Shown piece by piece: positions 14,426-27,239 of a stretch of DNA of 64,000 nt; positions within the stretch are counted from its first letter, which is position 1; each line of letters begins with the position of its first letter. The notes beneath the pieces are model-generated. The model ran no database searches. It was not told where the DNA came from and saw only the letters and a program-made list of their open reading frames with translations. Source of the DNA: Vespa crabro (taxonomy: Eukaryota > Arthropoda > Insecta > Hymenoptera > Vespidae); the NCBI RefSeq assembly GCF_910589235.1, contig NC_060977.1, positions 570,001 to 634,000 of the forward strand, given 5' to 3'. The translations under genes were made by a program, and so were the position numbers.

Positions 14426-15312
14426 TTATAATTTCTTGCTAGCATGTAAGGATAGAAACAAGTGATAATCGGAGGGTACTAGTCCGGGGAGTATGGTGGA
14501 TGCGATAGAATTTCCCTGAAGATCTGCGAGTTTCTGACAAGTCCCCAAAGCAGTATATGGTCTGGCATTATCATGAAGCAGTATGATGTCCTTCCTATTG
14601 AACATCGACGGCCTCTTTTCTTGGAGTGCTGTTTTTAAGTTATCCAATTGGTGACAGTACCTCCCTGAATTTAGCTTTTCGTTCGGCTTCAACAGCTCAA
14701 CTGGTCCTCGAATGTCCCACCATATACACAACATTCTCTTACTCAGGCTTAACTTCGGTTTAGTGATGGAGGGGGCAGGTTTTCCGGGTTCACAATATGC
14801 TCTTTTCCTTACGATGTTTTCGTAGGTAATCCACTTTTCATCCCCAGTTATCATCCGGTCCAAGAAGGGTTCGATTTTGTTCCGTGCAAGCAGAGATGTG
14901 CATATGATGACTCAATCCTTCAAATTCTTCTCACTTAACTCATGTGACACCCATCTCGAATATTTCCACACCAATCCTAATTTCCGAATATGATTCGAAA
15001 TGGTTTGTTGAGTTAAATCAAGCCTTTCTGCAATCTCCGATGTTATCAAAACAGGATTTTGCTCTAACATGATCTTGACAGTATCGTCAAAGATGATCGC
15101 ACAGAGCATGGCTTATCAGAAAGGTCAAAATCACCTATTTCAAAATTTTCGAACCATCTTCTGCATGTTCTATCAGGAACTGTACCTTCACCAAACACTT
15201 TCAATAAATTTCTACACGCTTCTGTAGCATTTCTTTCTTGTTGGAATTCGTGTAAAATACAGTGACGTAAATGAACTTTATCATTAGCCATAGTTACACG
15301 ATCGCGTCTCAC
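14426..15312 (-). mobile_element. mariner (irritans-like, DD34D) transposase pseudogene
   Basis: The minus-strand frame starts at ATG 15,291. The N-terminal HTH region contains VHLRHCILHEFQQERNATEA and GTVPDRTCRRWFENF. A second helix-turn-helix contains LDLTQQTISNHIRKLGLVWK. The catalytic region carries all three Asp motifs: ITGDEKW, LLHDNARPYT and LVPSDYHLF, the last pair spaced as in DD34D mariners. At least three frameshifts split it (near 15,100, 14,900 and 14,480). It is 3'-truncated soon after the third Asp and no terminal inverted repeat is visible. The 5' side stops at 15,312, exactly where a TTAA-CCCC piggyBac-like end begins. Confidence 0.9.
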
Positions 15313-17560
15313 TTAACCCCTAAAGTGCTATTTAGCTCGACGAAACTCGGTAGGCGTCAACCCAAGCGGTAGGCATCAACGCGCAATAAACAGATAAAAC
15401 TGATGCTCGAGAACAGTCGCAATACGAGCCGAAATGTAAATATCTGTAATATCTGTGATATAGTCAGTTTTACACTTACTTACTAGCGTTACTGCTGTTG
15501 AAGAAGTAAATTTTAATCCTTTTACTTTTATAGATATTATGGATTTATTATAAATTGTAATAGATAATAGTTTCAAAAATATATTGCATGAATAAACAAT
15601 ACTTCAATGAAAATTGAAGCATCTTCAAAGGAATTTCGTGCCAAGGAATGTAATAATACTACGCCTAAAAAAAAAAAATAGAGAATACTATAAACAAAAA
15701 AACTAATCATAAAAAATGTTCACCTCAAATGAATATCTAGTAAGAAAATACGTACAATTCTAGAAAGCCTCTATGGTATGATACTTCCTAAAACATTCTG
15801 GTAGATGTAAAGCTACTTTATATTTCATGCATTCCCACTTCGTTTCACTTCGTATTTTATGTTTATAACAAACTTTACACGTTCTCGTCGGATGCTTATT
15901 CCGAGGCGTCGAATCGATATTTTTTAGGAAATGAGCCCAATATTGAGCTTGGAGTTGAAGAGGTGTTTCAACTGATGCATTTTGTAGTCCGGTAATTTGA
16001 CAATTTGTAAAATTGCCTCTGCTATATTTATACGGTAACCTACATAAGTCTCTCTTTTTCGACTGTGAATTGTTTTATGTATAATATAAGTGTTGAACAA
16101 AGCCATATCTGACATGTAAAAGAAAAGTTTTCGGTATCCTTTGATGACTTTTCTCATAATTGGGAAACAGGCTAACATCTGATCTTGATGATCAACTGTC
16201 ATACCCTTGTTATATTCCAGGATATATTTAGGCTTTATTATTTTCTGTAATTCTTTGTTTGATTGCTCAACCATTTCTACAGTTTCGTATTTCGTTAATA
16301 TCATATACACGTCGTGCTTATCCTTCCATCTTAGAGCTATCAAATTATTGCAACTTTTCCATATACATTCTCCTTTCTTCAAAATATGCTTTTGAATGGC
16401 GTTTGGCATATTTTTCCTGTTCTTGCGTACTGTCCCAATAATGTTTGTCTTTTTCTGATGTAATTTTAAAAAGAGATTGGGTGAAGAGTACTAGTTGTTC
16501 AAAAACAAAGTATATCCCTTGTTTATTATAGATTTTGACAGCTACTGTCCCAATAATGTTTGTCTTTTTCTGATGTAATTTTAAAAAGAGGTTGGGTGAA
16601 GAGTACTAGTTGTTCAAAAACAAAGTATATCCCTTGTTTATTATAGATTTTGACAGCTCTATCATAACGTTCTCCGACGCACTATCATTTCAATCAATTT
16701 TGTTCTGGCCGGTATATATTTTGAATCCGTGACAGAAACCGGTACTTGCCTCGCACAGTTTGTAAACTTTTAATCCAAATTGAGCTCTTTTCGACGGATT
16801 GAATTGTTTGTACGCTAAAGGCCATTAATATTTCATTAAAGATTCGTCTATACTGACATATTCATTGGATGTGTAAATTTCTTTAAATTTTTCATTCCAA
16901 AAGTTGATCACAGGTTTTATCTTGCGAAGTCGGTCATTACTATCAGCAGTTTCATTATCAGAGAAATGTAAAAATCTCGAAATTTGCCGAAATCTCTTAA
17001 AAGGCATCGTTTGCCGAAGTATTGGCGTTCTACAGCTCTTCTAGTCCAATACAGTTGAATATTTGATTTTTTCACTTGACCCATCAAAATACACAGTGCA
17101 TAATAGGCCTTTATTTCGTGTAAAGTAATAGGATACCAAGTGTCGTCCATATGTCGTCTTTTACGCTCGTCGTGAATTGTCTGATGTGCGAAACGATTTG
17201 TTTCCGTAACCAGTATTTCCCAAAACTTGTTATCAAATGTAATAAAAAATAATTCTAATATTTTTGAATTCTCGCCTAAATTATTTAAAACAGACGCTTT
17301 TATTCCATGATATTCAGAATACTTCCAAACTATTGGTGCGTTTTTTATTTCCTGCCAAATCCATGATTGTTAGATTTGTGTCCAACCATGAGTTGTGTCG
17401 TACCTTCCTCTTTGCTATTCTCATCTATAATGATACGTCTTACACGCTTTGTGATTGGCTGAAACATGTCACTACCACTGGATTCGTTACCATCGCTTTC
17501 ATTTAACATTTTTGTATTTCGCATTTTGTAGGGGTTTCTTAAATTTCAATAACTAAACTG
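15313..17560 (-). mobile_element. piggyBac transposon, near-full-length pseudogene (minus strand)
   Basis: The left boundary is TTAA at 15,313 followed by CCCCTAAAGTGC. Transposase runs from about 17,524 down to about 15,780. It has an acidic N-terminus (NESDGNESSGSDMFQP), then WYPITLHEIKAYYALCILMG at 17,140-17,080. The first Asp motif EYVSIDESLMKY lies near 16,860, and KGYTLFLNN-stop-YSSP near 16,630, where the usual LDNWYSS reads LNN-stop. The third Asp block MTVDHQDQMLACFPIMRK lies near 16,200-16,150. The C-terminal Cys-rich domain TCKVCYKHK and TKWECMKY ends at about 15,790. Several frameshifts and a 115-bp tandem duplication break it. The right terminus is not clearly identified. Confidence 0.88.
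16428..16657. repeat. 115-bp tandem duplication inside piggyBac transposase
   Basis: Bases 16,428-16,542 are repeated at 16,543-16,657 with a single visible difference (GAGATTGGG against GAGGTTGGG). The unit covers the second-Asp region of the transposase, so that part of the protein frame occurs twice. Near-identity shows that the duplication is recent relative to the decay of the element. Confidence 0.95.
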
Positions 17561-18100
17561 CTTTGTAACAGTAATTATAAGAATTGTGACTAACTGTCAT
17601 AGAATACTGACACAGGAACTAACATTCAATTACGATCGTAACTGGTAAAAAATCATTCTGCGAATTTGGCTTCTTATGTTTACGTTTGGCTTAACTATCT
17701 GTTCGCGAGCCTGGCTTCTGATGTTTATGTTTAAGTTAATGTTAAGCGAGCTCTAGCAGAATACAAACAATAGTTTATTTTCACATTTATAAGCATATTT
17801 AAGTAAAGTAAATACAGTAATGCATTTTTGGCAAGGATATTTAATTTTGCTAAGCAGTTTATTGACAATATTTCTAAATCAATCATCAATGAATTTTGTT
17901 TTGCTATTAAAAAATATTTTTAGTAAAACAAATATCTACTTATACTTATATCAGTATTAGTATCATGCAGACATTACATTACATATATAGTTCTGTAAAA
18001 TTTTTAGGCAAGTCCATCTTATTATTTTTCATCTTCTATAGGTAGAGTTGTAATAGCAACCCTTCTTAATATATTCATATAGTTAGGATGTTAGACTTTA
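17561..18100. other. AT-rich stretch between TEs
   Basis: Two similar short blocks, TTTGGCTTCTTATGTTTACG (17,664) and CCTGGCTTCTGATGTTTATG (17,709), form a 45-bp near-tandem repeat. Nothing else was recognised. This may include the right end of the neighbouring piggyBac. Confidence 0.4.
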
Positions 18101-20500
18101 CATATGAAACAAAAGATTTTGTAACATTTTGCAAGTTACTAATATCTTGAAATATAGATCGCATTTTGAATGTATCGCATTATAAGCATGTATGGTGTAT
18201 TAAGAATGGACTCCGAGTAAGTTTTTGGTGTGTTTTTTATTTAATCTTCTGGGCAGGCCCGACGATTTTTGGTAAGACGGTTTATGTGGTTATTAATCCT
18301 AATTTGATGTATCTTCGAAAGATTTATAATTTCTTCTTAAACTGATGTTATTTTTAGGGTTTTCCTAATATCGTCGTTTCTAACGAACCAACGTACATTT
18401 AGGATGGTACGTAGAACAATAGATTGTAGGTTTTCCATTTTTTTTATATCGGATTTGGCAGCCATATCCCAAATTTTCAAGCCGTATGGATTTTTCGAAA
18501 TGGATTTTGAAATAACTTTGTTTATTAACAGTTTATTGATTGCACTGAGTTTGGAATTTTTTGAAGTGAATCAGTATAGGGATCTTGTATTTTTTATTTA
18601 TTTGATTTTTTGATTTGGATATATTTTCTCCAGTTTATTTTATTGTCTAGGTGGAGACCAATGTATTTAACAGAGTTAATTTATAGAACTTCAATGTTCG
18701 ATATTTAATTTTGGGGATACGATTCCTATTAAGTATAACTGTTATGTGTCAGTATTTGATTATGTTTATCTTAATTTTGTTGCATTGCGTTCAATTTTCT
18801 ATTTTGTGATTTTATAGAATTTTTATTGGAGTTTCTACTTCTCATGCATGGATATGATTGCCTAATAATTGCATAATATATGATCGTGTCATCGAAAAAG
18901 ATGTATATATCTGTGATAGGTGTGGATGGAAAATCCGTTGTGAATAAAGAAAATTAGAACACTTCCTTGAAGTAGCTCGGCGTATATTCTTTTTGACGAA
19001 AAATTTACATGTTTGACTTTGACGTAAAAATATTTGTTTGAAAGGTAGAAAGATATAAGTGGATATAGGTTTGTTGACAGAGATACTTGTAGTTTCTCTA
19101 ATTGCTCTTAGTGGTAGACTTTATCAAAAGATTTTTTTTACGTTAAGAAATAATGCAGTGGAGTAGCAGCTGCCTTTTTCAGTGGATTTAGTTATTTTGT
19201 TTATCATTCCATGTATTTGCTCGATTGTGTTGTGATTTTTTCTAAATCCGAATTGGTGATCCAGGATCAGTTCTTTAGCGGTGATTTTCTCTATTAGCTT
19301 TTAATGTATAGTTTTTTTTCTATTAATTTGGAAATAACTTAAAAAAGAGTTATCGGACTATACATATATTGACAGTGATTTGAAGCCTTTATTTTTCTGG
19401 CTTTTGTAGCAAGATTATTTCATTTAATTCTGAATATAGCGTTAGTTCAAGTGGTTTTCGAAATAGCTTACGGAAAAGAAAATTTCGAATTTTTTTCAAA
19501 GGATGATTTCTTCCCTTAAAACAATTATGGCATGAAGAAATAAATAATTATATTACGGATTATATACTTGTATCCAAAGTTTTAGAATTTTTTGAATTTC
19601 AGTCTTGATTTTTCCTTATGAATTGTTTTTATTCGTCTCGCTATATTCTCTGATAAGGATAAGGTATATTCTTTCTAAAGCATTGTTTATAGCTTTAATT
19701 TCCTTATTTACCCGAGCCTATTAAAGACACTTGTATATATTTTTAAGTCGAAGAAAAACACATTCGAAAATTCTTGAATATTATTTTCATATGCAGAAAA
19801 GCCTTTTTTAGAAAAGCTTTTTAACACTTCTATTAGAATATAATAAAATCGAAAATATGATAATTTTTTTCTAAAAGAATTCATATCATCTTTGATTACA
19901 CGATTTGTAGATTTAAGATTATCGTTGATACGTGGAGTAATTTAGACCAAATTATCAATTCTTACCAATTTTGGTTTTTATTAAACCATTCTTCTTGGAA
20001 GTATTTTAAGAATTTGAATTTATCTGCCCACTTTTCTAGATAAAGTTTATAAATTATTAAAAATACATTTTTATTTTCATTAATTTGTATGATATCAATA
20101 TTTGTAAAAATTTAATTTATATTTGCTTTTTAAGCTGGTGCCTATATTTCTTTTTCGTACAACTCTTTTCATGTGCCCAATACTTCAGAACAATCGTTTC
20201 TTTAGCGAATACATTTTTATATATATTCCTGATACTATATGAAACATAACCAAACAAAAATTTTGGTCTCAAAGTTACAAATTATTTGAACCGTTTGTTT
20301 TAAACTCTGAACAATAAAATTAATAGTTTGTTTGTTACTGCAAATTGCTACACCAAAAAGATGAACTTTCCTATTACGATCTGTAGTGGACTACTAAAAT
20401 AACAGGAAATCCTTGCCAAATAAACTTGTACTGTATTAACATCTGCATGAATAATAGCAGTTTTATTTAAGACTGTTCACCCAATATCGCTTAAGACCTG
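18100..20500 (-). mobile_element. Jockey-clade LINE remnant, strongly decayed (minus strand)
   Basis: Minus-strand pieces appear in Jockey ORF2 order. An endonuclease-like scrap DVNTVQVYLARISCYFSSP lies near 20,440-20,385. The RT block KELILDHQFGFRKNHNTIEQ lies near 19,285-19,225, followed by a broken FDKV(W/Y)H region. A degraded FDDT (from FADDT) lies near 18,895. VKYIGLHLDNKINWRK lies near 18,672-18,625. The C-terminal block VLRTILNVRWFVRNDDIRK lies near 18,410-18,355, with EEIINLSK after it. Stops are frequent. The order and the close match to the intact-looking plus-strand Jockey next to it support the clade call. The endonuclease end is least certain. Confidence 0.75.
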
Positions 20501-21037
20501 TAACTTCATCGATGGGTGTGGAAAAAAATGAACTAAATGCATCTATTTTTTTGCGATTTATTGTACATATGCTTGTATAGGTACGTTATACCCTTCGGTG
20601 TGCGTAAATTGAAGAACTGAATTAATTATGAGACATCAGAAACGATATGAATCGCTGGTACAAAATTGATATGTATTTCGTAAGAGAAATGAAACATGCA
20701 ATTTCTAGATAGACTGAATTACATTTTCGTATCTGTATAAAACAATTCATTATAATAATAAATTGGTAATGATATTATTTAAAAAAAATTAATAGATATA
20801 TTTATAAATTGTTCCGTTATAAAAAGTACTACAATTGTCCTTCGTTTATTTTGTCATATTGCTTGGAAAGTCGCGTTCTAGCTTTCTGAGTATACAGATA
20901 TACGAAACTAAGTTCCGCGAGTGTTGTGTTTACATAGAGGATATCGGGAAAAATACTTAGCAAGCCGTTACAGTGAATATCTTTAAAAATCGGGTCGGTT
21001 AATTGAGACGAGATCTCCGCTTATTCTTGACCAGGAT

Positions 21038-22218
21038 ATGTCATCATCAAATCTATTTCCGCCATGGCAAATAGTTACCTCTCCAAGACATGCAACAAAT
21101 CCTAACAACAAAAAACGACCAAGAGAAGACGATAGCAGTGATGAAGGGCAACCAGGACCTGAAGCAGTACTTCCAACCACAACAGATACTCAATCTTAAA
21201 TTCAATCACGGATATAGATATGATAGAAAATCGAACCTTGTCAAAAGTACCTCCGCCCCCTCCAATTTATGTAGATGACGTAATCGACATACAATCCTTA
21301 ACGAGATCCTTGGATGAAGCCGTTAAAAAAGAGAGCTATAAATTTAAAATTAATAATAACCAGGTTCATATCCTACCAACTGACGCAGATACATATAGAA
21401 AAATTGCTAAATTATTAAAATCATCTAACGTAAGTTTTCATACGTTCCAACTGAAACAAGAACGGTCGTTCTATGTTGTTCTACGTAATATACATCACTT
21501 TGTTGATTTGAATAAACTAAAGGACGAATTACAAGAGCTCGGGCATGAGGTAAATAATATTAGTAACACTCGACACAGAGTTACACATAAGCCACTGTCA
21601 ATGTTCTATATTGACCTTAAACAAAATCCAAACAATAAATCTATATATAACATAAGTCGACTGAATAATACTATAGTTAAAATTGAACCACTTATAAAAA
21701 AGAAAGAAAAAGTTCAATGCAAAAGATGCCAAAGATACGGCTACACCCAGAAGTACTGTAATCGCCAATATAAGTGTGTAAAATGTGCAGGTTCTCATCC
21801 AACTGTAGAATGTAAAAAATCCATTGAAACTCCTCCAACTTGTCACTTATGTGGCGGCCACCATACAGCAAACTACAAAGGATGCCCTCATTATAAAGAA
21901 TTGCTCGAAAAAACATTCCTGAAACCTAGTCACAGAAAAAATCCAAATATACAATTAAACTCACAGACCAACCCAATGGGAGATAACCAACGTTTTAGCG
22001 ATCCATCCTTTTCTTATGCACAAACAGTTACAAGAAGCAATCACTTACTAAATAATTTCAGTCCAACTTCTCCTATTATAGAAAATAATAACAAATCGTG
22101 CAATTGTGAAAATATAAGTAAGTTAGAAAAACTAATCGAAAAGCAAACGAAAAAAATAAATAACCTTCTTTCTCTATTAACGGCTATTGTAAATAAATTG
22201 ACTTTCACCAAAAATTAA
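21038..22218 (+). pseudogene. Jockey ORF1 (gag-like, CCHC zinc knuckles)
   Basis: RNA-binding ORF1 protein of a Jockey LINE. ATG 21,038 opens the N-terminus MSSSNLFPPWQIVTSPRHAT, but the frame ends at TAA near 21,197. The remaining 332 codons continue in another frame from 21,220, so one indel near 21,200 is inferred. The C-terminal half has three zinc knuckles: CKRCQRYGYTQKYC (residue about 167 of the 332-codon frame, with the usual His replaced by Tyr), CVKCAGSHPTVEC (about 186) and CHLCGGHH (about 208). A Lys/Leu-rich coil-like tail ends at 22,218. ORF2 follows with a one-base overlap. Confidence 0.88.
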
Positions 22219-24879
22219 TGAGGATTTTACGTATTGCTCTTTGGAATGCCAACGGTCTGATGCAACGAAAAGTTGAGTTGGAAGCTTTCTTAAAATATCA
22301 AGACATTCAAATAATGTTGGTATCTGAGACTCATTTTACTGATAAAACTTATTTTAAAATATATGGGTATAAGGTGTATTGCACGCATCATCCCAGTGGA
22401 AGGGCACATGGGGGTACAGCGATTATCATCAACGATAACATTAAACATTATGAGCTTGAACCATACAAACAAAACCACATCCAGGCAACTAGTGTTATGA
22501 TATATGACTGGCACAGCCCGCTTAGCATATCAGCAGTTTACTGCCCTCCTAGACACAGTATACAAAAAGAAGAATTCGACTATTTCTTTAAAAGTTTAGG
22601 CTCTAGATTCTTAGCAGGAGGCGATCTTAATGCTAAACATAATAGTTCGGGCAGCAGAATAGTAACCCCAAGGGGGAGAACTCTCTTAAAAAGTATAGAA
22701 ATCAATAGATTGACACATATTAGTACAGATGAGCCTTCATATTGGCCAACTGATGTCAATAAATTCCCAGACTTACTAGACTTCTTTATTACCAAAAATT
22801 TATCTCCTCGATACATCCAGGTTAACTCCTCACTTGACCTTTCTTCTGATCATTCTCCAATCATAGCGACAATAAATTCAAACATCATTGAAAATAACAT
22901 TCCCATCTCCATATACAATAGACACACAAATTGGGATAATTTCCGTGAAGCCTTCAATTCCTATACCGTTGCATCACCACCATTAGTGACGAATGACGAT
23001 GTTGACCATGCAATAAATTACTTAACGTACAATATAGTAGATAATGTTCGAGACTCTACACCTAGAATGCTTGTATGACTACGTCTACCCCGTATATATC
23101 ATGAAAAAAATTGCAGAAAAACGAAAGCTGCGTAGAATCTGGCACAATAGCAGATTATCTGAGGACAAGCATAAACTAAATAAAGCTACCAGAATTTTAA
23201 GAAGATCTCTACAACGCTTTAAAAATGAAGGATTCCAAAAATTTTTAATGAACTTATCCCCCACAGCGGACTCAAACTATTCACTATGGAAAGCTACCAG
23301 GCGCTTCACTCGTCCAATTCAAGATAATACCGCCGCTTCGCCAACCACTAGGTAGATGGGCAAGACAATAGATAAAGCAAACCTCTTTGCCTCTTATCTG
23401 GCTGATGTATTTAAACCATCTGCTTCCACTTCGCTCATCGATGAAGAAGAAATTAGGAATTTCCTGAACGCGCCTTTGCAATTGTCGCCACAAATCAAAT
23501 CCTTTACGTCAATGGAGGTTAAATTAACAATTGCAGCTAACGCAAATTCAATGAAGGCTCCAGGTAAAGATCTAATTAACGGGAAGATAATAAAAGAATT
23601 GCCAAAGAAAGGGATAGCATCAATAACTTCCATATTTAACGCAATTCTACGTCTAGGTTATTATCCAACATCCTGGAAAATAGCTATCATAACTCTTATT
23701 CATAAACCAGGGAAACCAGCTCATGAAGTTACGTCATATCGGCCAATCAGTCTTTTATCCACTATATCCAAGCTATTTGAAAAAATGCTAATAAGTCGCC
23801 TCTTCGATGCACTAGATGCACCAGTTTTCCCTGAGCATCAGTTTGGGTTTCAAAAACGTCATTCCACAACTGAGTAAATTCACCGTATAACTCGTCAATT
23901 ATCACAAGATCTCGAACGGAAAAAATACTGTTCAGCAGTATTTCTGGACATTAGACAAGCTTTTGATAAAGTGTGGCACATTGGATTGCTGTACAAACTT
24001 AAAAAAACTCTGCCATACTCATTTTACACAATCGTAAAATTCTACCTCACTGACAGACAATTCATAGTAAAGTATTTAAATCAATTCACCACAGCATTCC
24101 CTTTTTTATCTGGTGTCCCACAAGGGATACTTTACTATATGCAATTTACACAGCAGATCTACCCACCTCAGAGGAGATAACTACGGCAACATTTGCAGAT
24201 GACACTGCTCTGTTAGCTTCAGACAGCGATCCTCAAAATGCGACTAAAATACTGCAATGTCATCTACACAAGCTTGAAAGATGGTGCCTAAAGTGGCGAA
24301 TCAACATCAATGAAAATAAATCGGTATATGTAACCTTCACGCTGAGAATGGGCACTTGCCCTCCTGTGACAATTAATGGAACAGTAATTCCAACCAGGGA
24401 TTTAGTCAAATACTTGAGTATGGTATTTGATAAAAGACTGACGTGGAAACATCATATTCAATCCAAAACAACCTAACTGAAGGAAAGAGTAAGAAAGCTA
24501 TATTGGCTCATTGGCAAATCATCCAAGTTAAGTCTAGAGAGCAAGCTCATAATATACAAAGCCATTCTAAAATCCATTTGAACCTATGGAATTCAACTAT
24601 GGGGAACCGCTAGTAACTCAAACATAGAAATTCTACAAAGATCTCTATCAAAACCCTGCGGAACATTTGCAATGGCCCTTGGTATGTAACAAACGAAAGG
24701 ATACATATAGATTTAAGAATTCTTACAGTCAAGAAAGAAATTGTTAACTTCAGTGAACGCTACAATATTCGTCTAGCTAAACATCCGAATCCTCTAGCAA
24801 ATAAATTGCTAGAAACCTCAAAACTAGTACGTAGGCTAAAAAGGTTCTACACTTCTGATTTAGGAAGAAGATTTAGTTA
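22218..24879 (+). pseudogene. Jockey ORF2 (AP endonuclease plus reverse transcriptase)
   Basis: The endonuclease domain (22,218-22,870) keeps its key motifs: WNANGL, SETHFT, GGDLNAKH and SSDHSPI. RT follows, with APGKDLINGKIIKELPKKG near 23,560, SYRPISLLSTISKLFEK near 23,738, HQFGFQKRHSTTE near 23,840, FDKVWH near 23,965, SGVPQG near 24,108 and the catalytic FADDTALLA near 24,197. It ends at TAA near 24,877. Breaks are a frameshift near 23,060, in-frame TAG at 23,353, TAA at 23,875, a small deletion plus frameshift just after SGVPQG, and later stops or shifts near 24,475, 24,573 and 24,650. The catalytic residues survive in the separate pieces. Confidence 0.9.
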
Positions 24880-25033
24880 ATTTTTTTAATTAGGTTAATT
24901 TATCATTGTAATGTCATCTTGAACTTACAACTCATGTCAATATATCACATCAGCAAAAATACTTATAATTCTCTGCGAGAATGGATTGTATATTCCTCAC
25001 TATTCCTCTATTAATAAAAAAAAAAGATTGCTT

Positions 25034-26380
25034 CGTCTCAAGTGTTCCTTTTATATGTTTTAGTTTTGAATGATTTTAGAAATCAACAAAGAGACTAACA
25101 TCATTAAAAACAACAGTTTTATTACGATAGACATATAGAGCGATTTAAATTTTAAATGATCGATAGCAACTAACATGTGAATAGTGAATAGTTGATTCAT
25201 GATAGATTGAATCATAAATGATATTTCTCGCGGCGCGACAACAAAGTTCCGACGAAACAAAAAGATAACAATAAATTCGTGGTAACGTGCTTTAGACTAT
25301 TATATTATAGGTTTATGTATCAATTGAGATACAACATACATATACGCGGTAATATGACAAATGAAAATCATTTCTCATATTGTATTAATTATGGTTTGTA
25401 ATTATGATTCTACATATATAGATACATGCATGTAGAATGTGAGTTTGTGCGAAAGAGAGGAGCTATAACTAATATAGAGAAAGACAAATCCTTGAAGGAA
25501 AAGTTATTGTTAGAGCCTAATGAAAGTTTACGTAACGAATTGTAAAACTGAATCTGTTCCAGGAAACTAAAAAGAAATCTTCGGTTTTTTCAAAAAATTC
25601 AAACGATATTAAAATGCAATTGTGTTAAAATGATCTACAAGAAATAACGTGCGGGAGAATTAGAAAAATGTATCTATTAGTTTTGAAGGAAAGCAACAAG
25701 AAAACAAATCACTAACAGGTAAACGCGCGATAATAAGCATTAAGTTATCCTTGATAATAATTACTATTGATGGATTATAAACAATGATGTATGTTTAAAT
25801 TTCAAATATTTGTTTAAATATCTATAACTTAATTCCTTTAAAGTAACTTGATAAATTAACAAACTTTTTAAATTCTCTATACTTATTATTATTCTTTTAT
25901 TTTATTAATAATATTATTACTTTTACTTCATTGAAATTCCGACTATCATTTTTGTAGCAGTTATATCACAATTGATGATTCATTTTTAATCAATGTAAAA
26001 TAACTTCAGTGCATGACGAATCAAATATGAATTTTAGGTCACTTTTATATTGAACTCCATGGTTCTTAACTTTATTGTAACGTTTAATCGTATTTTGTTC
26101 AATATAATTTATATTTTTCAAAAACCAGCTAAATTTCGCCTTGGTAAAACCTTGTGCTTCCTTTTTACTTTCAAATTTTTGTTATCTTTCTATGTTCCAG
26201 TAGTTTTTACAATTTATACATATTCTCGCATTCTATCTATAAACGACCTAGAATCTTTCATAACATAAACAGTCTTTAAGGCAATGAGCATGAAAACTTC
26301 GATGCTGTATTTCCTACGGATATTTAAAACGAATATTTGTTTGATCATTAAGTGCATTAATACGAGATACTAGTGCTCAG
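25034..26380. other. AT-rich stretch, nothing firm
   Basis: No recognisable coding similarity. The part from about 26,050 upward may be the trailing end of the BEL-like fragment on the minus strand, but I could not confirm it. Confidence 0.5.
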
Positions 26381-26389
26381 TTGTTGCTT

Positions 26390-27060
26390 CAATGCTGAGA
26401 GTGTATGGAATCTTTCCAATGTTGAGCATCTCATTGATAAAAAGATATTTAAGATATTTAAATGCGATGGTGTTGCTACTGAAGAGTATCTCCAGTCGAG
26501 CTGTTATGAGTCTTCGCTTATTCTCAAATCAAAATGTGAATAATTTCCAAGCTGACCCAGATGAATCTCCTATTACTGACAAATTTTGAATTACCATTGA
26601 GACTCGCTCTCACATACTACCTTCTTTCCACATTCAATATCTGGTCATTGTTTCTGATCATGGACGAGAAGACATCTCGGAATGGTACTTGGAATATTCT
26701 CCAGAGAAAATTGACAGTTTCATAGTTGAGGTTCTGGTTTGCGAATAATCCTATCTGATTAGATGGCGATGATGTTAATTGAGCATTGTGCGGTCTTCTT
26801 AGTCTTGTCTGTAAGCCGAGAAATTGCATATTTAGTTCAAGAGCACAATTTGTAGGCATGACCATCGGTCATATATGGGTGAATTAAATACTTTTCCATT
26901 CAATTCTTATTGATGGAATTGTGTGTCAAAGAATTTGCTCCACAAAACGTAAATTGCATTGCGCATCTTTTGAAGTTCGTCCTTGGTAGCCGTCTCCTCA
27001 GTCACTTGATTTAGTTGATATCGCAAAACTATGATTTTACTTTTGTTGAAAAGCGACTTC
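26390..27060 (-). mobile_element. BEL/Pao-like gag fragment (tentative)
   Basis: Minus-strand pieces resemble the DUF1759-type gag region of BEL/Pao elements. LNQVTEETATKDELQKMRN lies near 27,015-26,960. A worn LSIFSGEYSKYH lies near 26,720-26,685. FRDVFSSMIRNNDQILNVE lies near 26,680-26,625. That order (conserved FSG-x-Y block, then F-DLF-S-I block, then an LNVE-like block) matches the family. Stops and frameshifts are many. It abuts the truncated 3' side of the copia element, so one may have inserted into or been joined to the other by deletion. Confidence 0.5.
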
Positions 27061-27239
27061 GAATTCGAGATTGCTCTTCTCATGGATTTCTATGGACTTA
27101 CCTTGTTCTTCCTTTGCTGAGAATGATTGTTTTTTCCTTCTGTATTCGTTGCCCCTTGATTCTGAGATGGAGTAAATAAGAGACGCGACATTTTGTGCGA
27201 TAATTGAGTATTGCCACCGTTTGAATAATAGTAGTGACG

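Larger units (their letters stand above)
20865..25026 (+). mobile_element. Jockey-clade LINE, nearly full length
   Basis: Contains a 5' UTR, a gag-like ORF1, an ORF2 with endonuclease and reverse transcriptase, and a 3' end with AATAAA running into an A-tail at 25,015-25,025. ORF1 and ORF2 overlap by one base (ORF1 stop TAA and ORF2 ATG share the A at 22,218). The 7-mer ATTGCTT occurs just before the putative start (20,858-20,864) and just after the tail (25,027-25,033), a possible target-site duplication. The copy is dead because of a few stops and frameshifts, but it is far younger than the minus-strand relative at 18-20.5 kb. Confidence 0.9.
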
